6,589 bases of DNA from Rhodospirillaceae bacterium UBA6608 (GTDB taxonomy: Bacteria; Pseudomonadota; Alphaproteobacteria; Rhodospirillales_A; Casp-alpha2): positions 1 through 6,589 of the forward strand of contig DJHY01000091.1 in assembly GCA_002433335.1 (NCBI GenBank). Reading direction: 5' to 3'. This document shows, piece after piece, positions 1-5,236 of this stretch (position 1 is the stretch's first letter; the number at the start of each line of letters is the position of its first letter). Both the position numbers and the translations under genes were made by a program. A model generated the notes under the pieces. That model did no database searches, was not told the DNA's origin, and saw only the letters and a list, made by a program, of their open reading frames with translations.

Positions 1-347
1 CCCCCGGCGAAAGCAGCGCCGTTGACCGCGGCGATGATCGGCACCGGGCACATGCGCGTGGCGATCACGGCCTGTTCGAAGATACGGTGCTGGACCTGCC
101 ACTGGTGGTTGGTCATGCCGTTGCGTTCCTTCAGGTCGCCGCCGGCGCAGAACGCCTTGTCGCCGCGCCCGGTCAGGATCACCACGCGAACCTCTTCGGT
201 GTCACGATAGAGAGCTTCGAAGATTTCCTTCTGCTCCAGGCCCATCTGGGTGTTCTTGGCATTACGGACCTCGGGACGGTCCATCATGACGACCAGAATG
301 TGATCGTCGACGCGTTCCAAGGTGAATGTTTCGTAATCCATCCGCAT
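1..347 (-). CDS. Enoyl-CoA hydratase/isomerase (crotonase family), N-terminal part, truncated by window edge
   Basis: This is the first 115 codons of a crotonase-superfamily protein; the rest lies beyond position 1. The family hydrates or isomerises enoyl-CoA thioesters in the cytoplasm, stabilising the thioester enolate in an oxyanion hole. The translation reads MRMDYETFTLERVDDHILVV, then a DRPEVRNA stretch (typical of the first strand/helix) and ILTGRGDKAFCAGGDLKER, the family's first oxyanion-hole segment (A-F-C-A-G-G-D-L). It ends in PVPIIAAVNGAAFAGG, where the second oxyanion-hole glycine lies. The usual catalytic glutamates come after this point and cannot be checked. The start at 347 shares one base with the stop of the upstream CoA-transferase (TAATG), so the genes are very likely co-transcribed and translationally coupled. 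ATG at 341 is in frame but further from any ribosome binding site. The exact substrate is unknown; a hydratase for the product of the neighbouring CoA-transferase is the natural inference. Confidence 0.93.
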   Translation of the reverse strand, partial: MRMDYETFTLERVDDHILVVMMDRPEVRNAKNTQMGLEQKEIFEALYRDTEEVRVVILTGRGDKAFCAGGDLKERNGMTNHQWQVQHRIFEQAVIATRMCPVPIIAAVNGAAFAG

Positions 348-1534
348 TAGTTGTTCGTTCCTTCTTTCTTCTGCTGGCCGGGAGCGGTTCCCTTGACCGT
401 ATCGTTATGCTGGCCGATCGTCGGCGCGGACTCGCGGTTCGGCGGGCGCATGCCGTTGAAGCTCAACGGCAGGCCGGCCATCAGCGGGCCGCCGCCGACT
501 TTCGATTGCAGGATGCCGAGCGCCACGGTTTGCGGGTCGGCCATCATTTCCAAAGTCTGCTGGACTGGGGCGCTGGGAATGCCGACCTCGTCCAATGCCT
601 GCTGCCATTCGGCGCGCGTCCGGGTGAGGACGACCGGCTCGATCAGCGCGTTCAGTTCCGCCAGATTGGCATAGCGGTTCTGATTGGTGTCGAAGCGCGG
701 GTCCTGCGGCCATTCGGGGTGACCCAGAACGTCGGCCAGGCGATTGAACAGGCGATCATTGGGGGCGGCGATAATCAGATGGCCGTCCGAACATTCATAT
801 GCCTGATAGGGGGCCATGCCGCGCGCACCCGACCCTTCGCGTTGCGGGTTCTGGGGATCGATCGCGGCCGAGGCGACGGCGTTGTTCATCCAGCCGACGG
901 CGGTTTCGTACAGGGACGCATCGACGGTGCTGCCTTCGCCCGTATCGGCCTGACGCTTGAGCGCGCCCAGGATGCCGATGGCGCACCACATACCGGTGCC
1001 CATGTCGATGATCGAGGTGCCGACGCGGATCGGCGGGCGACCCGGTTCGCCGGTGATGGTCATCAGGCCGCCATAGGCCTGCATCAGGGGATCGTAGCCC
1101 GGTTTGTCCTTCAGCGGGCCCTGGTTGCCGAACGCACCCAGGTTGCAATAGATCAGCTTGGGGTTGGCGGCGCGAAGCGTCGCCGCGTCCAGGCCCAGGC
1201 GCTCGACCGTGCCGGGGCGCATGTTCTGGATCACCACGTCGGCTTCGTTGATGCAGTAATCGCGCAGCCAGTCGCGCTCGGCATCGTCCTTCATATCGAC
1301 GGTGATGGATTTCTTGTCCCGGTTCAGGGCGTGGAAGTAAGAGCCGATGCCGTCGGGGAACATCTTGCCCCAATACCGGCAATCGTCGCCCGGTCCCGGG
1401 CGTTCGACTTTCACGACCTCGGCGCCCATGGCGGCGAGGATCCAGGTTGCGTAGGGGGCGGCGACACTGCTGCCCAATTCAACAACGCGGATACCGGCCA
1501 GGCATTGCCAGGCCTCAGCCTCGGTGTTCGTCAA
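347..1534 (-). CDS. CaiB/BaiF-family (class III) CoA-transferase
   Basis: A 395-residue cytoplasmic enzyme that should move CoA from a donor thioester to a carboxylic acid; 395 residues is the usual length for this family. The N-terminal block LAGIRVVELGSSVAAPYAT...LAAMGAEVVKVERPGPGDD (about residues 12-51) is the family's CoA-binding start. Then come LNRDKKSITVDMK (70-82), a QNMRPGTVERLGL stretch (103-115) and KPGYDPLMQAYGG (from 144). Asp148 in GYD corresponds to the aspartate that forms the acyl/CoA anhydride intermediate in formyl-CoA transferase. GEGSTVDASLYETAV is the usual helix further on. The start is assigned to TTG at 1534 because a perfect AGGAGG lies 5 nt upstream (1540-1545), and the frame upstream to 1675 encodes a non-family tail. 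The next gene begins inside its stop codon. Donor and acceptor are not predictable: carnitine, formate/oxalate, mesaconate and aromatic succinates are all handled by members of this family. Confidence 0.94.
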   Translation of the reverse strand: MTNTEAEAWQCLAGIRVVELGSSVAAPYATWILAAMGAEVVKVERPGPGDDCRYWGKMFPDGIGSYFHALNRDKKSITVDMKDDAERDWLRDYCINEADVVIQNMRPGTVERLGLDAATLRAANPKLIYCNLGAFGNQGPLKDKPGYDPLMQAYGGLMTITGEPGRPPIRVGTSIIDMGTGMWCAIGILGALKRQADTGEGSTVDASLYETAVGWMNNAVASAAIDPQNPQREGSGARGMAPYQAYECSDGHLIIAAPNDRLFNRLADVLGHPEWPQDPRFDTNQNRYANLAELNALIEPVVLTRTRAEWQQALDEVGIPSAPVQQTLEMMADPQTVALGILQSKVGGGPLMAGLPLSFNGMRPPNRESAPTIGQHNDTVKGTAPGQQKKEGTNN

Positions 1535-1539
1535 CGTTT

Positions 1540-1545
1540 CCTCCT
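1540..1545 (-). promoter_or_regulatory. Ribosome binding site that fixes the TTG start of the CoA-transferase
   Basis: CCTCCT on the plus strand reads AGGAGG on the minus strand, 5 nt before TTG at 1534-1532. No comparable site precedes the in-frame ATG at 1675, so the shorter TTG-initiated protein is preferred. Confidence 0.8.
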
Positions 1546-1621
1546 GATGGGCGGGGCCGGGGAGCCGACGTCCGCCGTCAACTTCATGCTGCGCTTTTTT
1601 ATGGGTATCACGCTTGTGCGG

Positions 1622-1640
1622 TGTATCGCAATGTGATACA
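1622..1640. promoter_or_regulatory. 19-bp palindrome TGTATCGCAATGTGATACA, candidate regulator operator
   Basis: Eight of nine base pairs are symmetric around A1631; only position 7 against 13 mismatches. The arms TGTATC and GATACA are perfect. A further copy of the half-site, GTATCAC at 1605-1611, is the exact reverse complement of GTGATAC at 1633-1639, giving three half-sites in 36 bp. IclR-family proteins commonly bind palindromes in the divergent promoter next to their own gene, so the protein starting at 1697 is the leading candidate to bind here. That assignment is inference. Confidence 0.6.
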
Positions 1641-1647
1641 AAGTTTC

Positions 1648-1661
1648 TAATAGTGCTATTA
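1648..1661. promoter_or_regulatory. 14-bp palindrome TAATAGTGCTATTA
   Basis: A six-base perfect inverted repeat (TAATAG / CTATTA) around a central TG, 8 bp from the end of the 19-bp palindrome and 36 bp before the regulator's start codon. It could be a second operator, or it could simply overlap AT-rich promoter DNA. Its sequence is unrelated to the neighbouring palindrome. Confidence 0.4.
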
Positions 1662-1696
1662 CATCGTAACGACATCGGACTGTCAAGCGCCTGCCC

Positions 1697-2542
1697 ATGC
1701 TCGATCTACCTGACGACGACGTCCAAGCGGCCTTTGCGCCGGATGCGCCCGCCGACCGGCGGGGAAAGCCGTTCGTGGCTTCTGTCGCCAAATGTTTCCA
1801 GGTTTTGAAGGCGTTCCGCCGCGGCCAGACCGAACTGCGCCAGCGCGATCTGGGCCTGACCGAAATCTGCAAACTGTCGGGCTTGGACAAAAGCGCGGCG
1901 CAGCGCTTTTCGGAAACGCTGGTCACGCTCGGCTATTTGGAAAAGGATCCGCAGACCCGGCGTTATCGTCCGGGCATCGCGTTGATCGACTTCTATTACA
2001 CCTTCATGGTTTCGCACCGGCTGGCCCAGATCGCCATGCCGATCCTGATCGAAGCGTCCAAGGTCTACGACACCACCATCAACCTGTGCGAACTGTCGGG
2101 CACCGATGCGATCTATACGGTCCGCATCCCCCAGGCCAAGGCCAGCTACGGCACCATGTTGGCGGGGCGGCGCGTGCCGGCGTTCTGTTCGTCGCCGGGT
2201 ATGGTGATCCTGGCCAATCTGCCGGAAGAGGAATCGGAGGCCGTGTTCGATGCCTCGGACATTCGCCAGGTCACGGAATATACGGTGACCGATCGCGAGA
2301 CGTTGCGCGCGCAAATGGCCGAGGCTCGCCGTCAGGGCTTTCACATCTCGGATCAGCAGGGGCAGGTCGGCAACGTTTCGGTCGCGGCCCCGGTTCTGAC
2401 GCCGGGCGGCCGCGCCGTCGCGGCGGTGCATATTCCGGGTTACGCCCCGCGCTGGGACCTGGACTCCGTCACCGAAAAGCTGACGCCGCTGGCCGTCGAG
2501 ACGGCCATGCGTATCTCCGACTCTCTTACCGACGCCATGTAA
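1697..2542 (+). CDS. IclR-family transcriptional regulator
   Basis: A 281-residue DNA-binding protein with the two-domain IclR layout. Residues about 26-92 form the winged helix-turn-helix: VASVAKCFQVLKAF (helix 1), LTEICKLSGLDKSAAQRFSETLVTLGYLEKD (helix-turn-helix with recognition helix around 64-77), then the wing QTRRYRPG. Residues about 105-275 are the ligand-binding domain, recognised by LAQIAMPILIEASKVYDTTINLCEL, the AGRRVPAFCSSPGMVILA segment (158-173, normally a Cys/Thr-containing pocket loop) and VSVAAPVLTPGGRAVAAVHIPG (227-248). The ATG at 1697 has no strong ribosome binding site; GTG at residue 27 would cut into the DNA-binding domain and is less likely. The N-terminal extension of about 25 residues (acidic, Ala/Pro-rich) is longer than in many relatives. 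It is divergent from the CoA-transferase operon and 42 bp upstream of the MmgE/PrpD gene, so it probably controls both arms in response to a small organic acid. Whether it activates or represses is unknown. Confidence 0.93.
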   Translation: MLDLPDDDVQAAFAPDAPADRRGKPFVASVAKCFQVLKAFRRGQTELRQRDLGLTEICKLSGLDKSAAQRFSETLVTLGYLEKDPQTRRYRPGIALIDFYYTFMVSHRLAQIAMPILIEASKVYDTTINLCELSGTDAIYTVRIPQAKASYGTMLAGRRVPAFCSSPGMVILANLPEEESEAVFDASDIRQVTEYTVTDRETLRAQMAEARRQGFHISDQQGQVGNVSVAAPVLTPGGRAVAAVHIPGYAPRWDLDSVTEKLTPLAVETAMRISDSLTDAM

Positions 2543-2570
2543 ACGACAACAAACGTAAAAGTCCCATCGC

Positions 2571-2576
2571 AGGAGG
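2571..2576 (+). promoter_or_regulatory. Strong ribosome binding site for the MmgE/PrpD gene
   Basis: A perfect AGGAGG lies 8 nt before ATG at 2585, in the 42-bp gap after the iclR-type gene. It supports both the chosen start and high translation of the enzyme relative to the regulator upstream, which lacks such a site. Confidence 0.75.
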
Positions 2577-2584
2577 AAACGAAA

Positions 2585-3958
2585 ATGCCCGATACACAAC
2601 AATCCGCCGCCGGTGCGGCGACCGCCACGCCGACGCGCGACCTTGCCGCCTGGATCGCCAGCGTCAAATCGTCCGAAATGGGCGACCGTCCGCGCCGCTG
2701 GGCCAAGCATGCCATTCTCGACTGGTTCGGCGTGACCCTGGCGGGTGCGACCGATCCGCTGGTCGGCATCCTGGCCGATGACGCGCTGGATTCCGGCGAG
2801 GCCGGTGCCTCGCGCCTGGTCGGCCGTTCGGAAAAGGTCAGCCCCAGCTTCGCCGCCATGATCAACGGCGCGGCGTCGCACGCCCTGGACTACGACGACG
2901 TCAACAAGCGCCTGCACGGCCATCCGACCGTGCCGGTCGTGCCCGCGATCCTGGCCCTGGCCGAACAGAAGGGCCTGTCGGGCAAGGACGTGGTCGAAGC
3001 CTTCATCGTCGGCTACGAAATCGAATGCCTGATCGGCGAGATGATGGGCATGTCCCACTATGACCATGGCTGGCACGCCACGGCGACCGTCGGCACCTTC
3101 GGCGCCGCGGCCGGTTGCGCCCGCATGCTGGGCTTGGACTCCGATAAGTCGGCCATGGCCCTGGGCATCGCCGCGACGCAGGCGGCGGGTCTGAAATCCA
3201 TGTTCGGCACCATGTGCAAACCGCTGCACGCCGGTAAGGCCGCGATGAACGGTCTGATGGCGGCCCGCTGGGCGGCCCGTGGCTTCACCAGCCGCGCCGA
3301 CGCGCTGGAATGCGCGCAGGGCTTCGGCACCACCCAGTCGACCGATTTCTCGGCGCTGCCGGTCCGGCCCGATGCCTCGGCCCCCTATGCGGTCGAAGAG
3401 AACCTGTTCAAGTATCACGCTGCTTGCTACCTGACGCATTCGAGCATCGAAGCGATCCGCAAGATGAAGCAGGAACACGACTTCGCCGCCGATCAGGTGA
3501 CCCGCGTGCGCAGCTTCGTCGATGCCGGCCACCGCAAGGTCTGCGATATTCCGGAACCGGAAACGGGCCTACAGATGAAGTTCTCGATCCGCCATTGCAT
3601 CGCCATGGCGTTGAACGGCATCGACACCGGCGACCGCAATATCTTCAACGAGGAAATGGCCAACCGTCAGGACCTGATGGACCTGCGCCGCAAGGTCGAC
3701 CTGGAGAACAAGGTGCATGACAGTCGCCACGCCGCCGAAGTCGTGATCGACCTGGACGACGGCCGCTCGCTGGTTCAGTTCTTCGACGTCGGCATTCCGG
3801 CGGACGACCTGGAAGCGCAGGAACAGCGCTTGGTCACCAAGTTCCACCGACTGGCCGAGCCGATCCTGGGCGCCGACAAGGCGAAGCGGATCGAAGACCT
3901 GGTGCTGGGTCTGGAAGACGCCAAGGGCGTGGCCGACCTGATGGCTGCCGCCGGCTGA
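2585..3958 (+). CDS. MmgE/PrpD-family protein (2-methylcitrate dehydratase / cis-aconitate decarboxylase superfamily)
   Basis: A 457-residue cytoplasmic protein with the length and all main blocks of the MmgE/PrpD family, whose characterised members dehydrate 2-methylcitrate or decarboxylate cis-aconitate. The helical domain carries AILDWFGVTLAG (43-54), INGAASHALDYDDVNKRLHGHPTVPVVPAILALAE (93-127), GWHATATVGTFGAAAGCARMLGLD (162-185) and CKPLHAGKAAMNGLMAA (211-227). FKYHAACYLTHSSIEAIR (275-292) follows, then an alpha/beta domain and a return to helices. By remembered alignment to human ACOD1, the active-site residues Asp93, His103, His159, Lys207 and Lys272 match Asp104, His113, His164, Lys212 and Lys276. 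ACOD1 His277 matches Cys281 here, which argues against a true cis-aconitate decarboxylase. It shares a probable transcript with the IclR regulator and ends at a strong terminator. No other methylcitrate-cycle gene (prpB, prpC) is in view, so prpD is not assigned. The substrate is probably a hydroxylated or unsaturated carboxylic acid. Confidence 0.93.
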   Translation: MPDTQQSAAGAATATPTRDLAAWIASVKSSEMGDRPRRWAKHAILDWFGVTLAGATDPLVGILADDALDSGEAGASRLVGRSEKVSPSFAAMINGAASHALDYDDVNKRLHGHPTVPVVPAILALAEQKGLSGKDVVEAFIVGYEIECLIGEMMGMSHYDHGWHATATVGTFGAAAGCARMLGLDSDKSAMALGIAATQAAGLKSMFGTMCKPLHAGKAAMNGLMAARWAARGFTSRADALECAQGFGTTQSTDFSALPVRPDASAPYAVEENLFKYHAACYLTHSSIEAIRKMKQEHDFAADQVTRVRSFVDAGHRKVCDIPEPETGLQMKFSIRHCIAMALNGIDTGDRNIFNEEMANRQDLMDLRRKVDLENKVHDSRHAAEVVIDLDDGRSLVQFFDVGIPADDLEAQEQRLVTKFHRLAEPILGADKAKRIEDLVLGLEDAKGVADLMAAAG

Positions 3959-3989
3959 TCTTTAGCCCCGGCAGACTGAAGTATCGATG

Positions 3990-4023
3990 CGGGCCGGTCC
4001 TTCGGGATCGGCCCGTTTCTTAT
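3990..4023 (+). terminator. Rho-independent terminator with UUCG tetraloop
   Basis: CGGGCCGGTCC (3990-4000) pairs with GGATCGGCCCG (4005-4015): 11 pairs, one of them G-U, closed by a TTCG loop. This is followed by TTTCTTATT. It lies 31 bp after the MmgE/PrpD stop and ends that operon. The convergent LysR gene ends at 4035. On the minus strand the stem is not followed by a T-run, so it should work mainly in the plus direction. Confidence 0.88.
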
Positions 4024-4034
4024 TGGGTGAGCGC

Positions 4035-4922
4035 TTAGATCGGATCGTTCTGCCGCAGTTCGCGGGTCTTGGCGGCGACTTCGAAGAACGCGCTGATCAG
4101 GCGTGATTCCCGCCGCTCCATCAAACAGTTCACATGGGCGGTGGTGTGAATGTCGGCGTTTTCGATCTCGATCGTGCGCAGGTCGGGGCGGGGGATGAAT
4201 TCGATGTCCGAGACCACGCCGATGCCGATGCCCCGCGCGACGGCCAGCCAGACCGCTTCGCGGCTGCCGATCTCCATCACCGGGTTGATCGTGACGCCGT
4301 GCTTGGCCAGGGCCGCTTCGAACGCGCGCCGGGTGGTCGAGCCGCTTTCGCGCAGAACCATGCGTTCGCCTTCCAAATCCTCGATCCGAATGACCTTGCG
4401 CTTGGCCAGCGGGTGCGACTTGTGGGCGAAGGCGACGACCTTGTGGCGGCTGTAGGGCATGGCGAAGATGCGGGGATCGTCCTCGACATGGGCCAGGACG
4501 GCGACGTCCGCCGAATAGTCCAACAGCCTGCCGACCATCTCGCTCGAGTTGCCGACGGTGACCGCCAGGCGAATGCCCGGATAGGCTTCGCTGAAGGCGC
4601 TGAGCATTTCTGTCGCGTGATACGGGCCGACGGCGCCGACGTGCAGGGTGCCCGTATGGAACCCGCCGAAGGCATTGAGCAGGTCCTGCGCCTGGCCCTC
4701 CAAATCCATGATCCGCCGCGTCACGGTCAGCAGCGCTTGGCCCGCTTCGGTCAATTCGATTTCCCGTCCACGCCGGTGGAACAGCTCGACCTTGAACATG
4801 TCTTCAAGGGCGCGGACCTGGCTGGTCAGCGTCGGTTGGCCCACGTTCAGCACCTTGGAGGCGGCAGTAAAACCGTTCTCCGTGGCGACGGCGTGAAAGG
4901 ATCTGAGCTGTGTAAAGATCAT
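4035..4922 (-). CDS. LysR-family regulator, aminoethylphosphonate-catabolism-associated type
   Basis: A 295-residue LysR-type regulator. Residues 1-60 are the winged helix-turn-helix: FTQLRSFHAVATENGFTAASKVLNVGQPTLTSQVRALEDMFKVELFHRRGREIELTEAG. About 66-88 form the linker helix, and 91-290 the periplasmic-binding-protein-like sensor domain. The sensor domain stretches GAVGPYHATEMLSAF, GNSSEMVGRLLDYSADVAVLAHVEDDP and MVLRESGSTTRRAFEAAL...EIGSREAVWLAVARGIGIGVVS are, from memory, characteristic of the subgroup linked to aminoethylphosphonate breakdown. The phosphonate-type transporter genes divergent from it fit that reading. ATG at 4922 is chosen, with a weak GGGA site 6 nt upstream; TTG at 4934 would add four residues. 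It likely activates the divergent transport operon and controls its own expression, sensing a phosphonate or a metabolite of it. The subgroup assignment is moderate; LysR membership is certain. Confidence 0.92.
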   Translation of the reverse strand: MIFTQLRSFHAVATENGFTAASKVLNVGQPTLTSQVRALEDMFKVELFHRRGREIELTEAGQALLTVTRRIMDLEGQAQDLLNAFGGFHTGTLHVGAVGPYHATEMLSAFSEAYPGIRLAVTVGNSSEMVGRLLDYSADVAVLAHVEDDPRIFAMPYSRHKVVAFAHKSHPLAKRKVIRIEDLEGERMVLRESGSTTRRAFEAALAKHGVTINPVMEIGSREAVWLAVARGIGIGVVSDIEFIPRPDLRTIEIENADIHTTAHVNCLMERRESRLISAFFEVAAKTRELRQNDPI

Positions 4923-4929
4923 CGTTTTT

Positions 4930-4968
4930 CCCAATAGACCATATACGATATTTGAATTTGCCCAATAG
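4930..4968. repeat. Pair of 8-bp direct repeats CCCAATAG, 31 bp apart
   Basis: Identical CCCAATAG copies at 4930-4937 and 4961-4968 (CTATTGGG on the minus strand) are spaced 31 bp start to start, about three turns of the helix. The first overlaps the ribosome binding site of the lysR-type gene. The spacing puts both copies on the same DNA face, which suits a LysR tetramer contacting two sites. This is inference. Confidence 0.45.
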
Positions 4969-5224
4969 GTTTATTTCACGGAACATGCATATGACCGGTC
5001 GAAAATAAGACCGGCGACCTAGGCAAGGGGGCCTTCATGCAGGACCGGGAAGCGCATTTACCGTTCATCAGACGGATGTCCCGAACGACCCTGTTGACCG
5101 TGTCGGCGGCATTGCCGCGCGGGCCGGTATGTCACCCCAAAATCAGAAACGTCGCCGCCAATGCAGCGGGGATATCCGGCGATGCCGCAAAGGTGCGCCG
5201 GACTTGGGAGTACCACTCGTTAAT

Positions 5225-5229
5225 AGGAG
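5225..5229 (+). promoter_or_regulatory. Ribosome binding site fixing the start of the phnD-like gene
   Basis: AGGAG lies 7 nt before ATG at 5237. The frame is open further upstream to 5129, but those 36 codons have no comparable site and would bury the signal peptide inside the protein. Confidence 0.8.
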
Positions 5230-5236
5230 ACATCCA

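Larger units (their letters stand above)
1535..1696. promoter_or_regulatory. Divergent control region between CoA-transferase operon and iclR-type operon
   Basis: This 162-bp gap separates the two divergent start codons. Its middle (about 1595-1665) is clearly richer in A/T than the flanking genes. It holds the palindromes listed separately and must contain both promoters. A weak plus-strand promoter candidate is TTGTGC (1614-1619), 17 bp before TACAAA (1637-1642). I could not fix a convincing minus-strand promoter. If the plus-strand candidate is real, its -10 overlaps the right half of the 19-bp palindrome, which would fit repression or autoregulation. Confidence 0.6.
4923..5236. promoter_or_regulatory. 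Divergent control region and long leader between lysR-type gene and phnD-like gene
   Basis: This 314-bp gap has two parts. The first (about 4923-5010) is AT-rich, as expected for LysR binding sites and both promoters. It carries direct repeats CCCAATAG at 4930-4937 and 4961-4968, the inverted repeat ATATACGATAT (4941-4951) and CCGGTC/GACCGG (4995-5014). The second part (5015-5236) is GC-rich and appears to be an untranslated leader. It has a 7-bp inverted repeat TCCGGCG/CGCCGGA (5175-5181 and 5196-5202). An ATG at 5037 preceded by AAGGGGG opens a 90-codon frame overlapping the next gene, but its product looks like no protein I know. I recognise no riboswitch class here. Confidence 0.55.

Noticed and set aside
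326..1636. A 436-codon open frame on the plus strand opposite the CoA-transferase
   Set aside because: No recognisable domain and low-complexity composition. The minus-strand CoA-transferase has full-length family conservation in the same place.
1706..3532. A 608-codon open frame on the minus strand, antisense to the IclR and MmgE/PrpD genes
   Set aside because: Its translation is rich in Arg, Gly, His and Asp without family motifs, a typical mirror of GC-biased third positions. Both plus-strand genes have clear family matches and one a perfect ribosome binding site.
2585..3958. Naming the gene prpD or a cis-aconitate decarboxylase
   Set aside because: No prpB/prpC neighbours, and the His277-equivalent of ACOD1 is Cys. 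Only the family can be supported.
4134..4937. A 267-codon open frame on the plus strand opposite the LysR gene
   Set aside because: Compositional shadow; the LysR protein on the other strand is complete with both domains.
5171..5215. Resemblance of GCAAAGG plus nearby CCGG to part of a c-di-GMP riboswitch
   Set aside because: Only a few bases match; the other conserved stems and junction of that class are missing.
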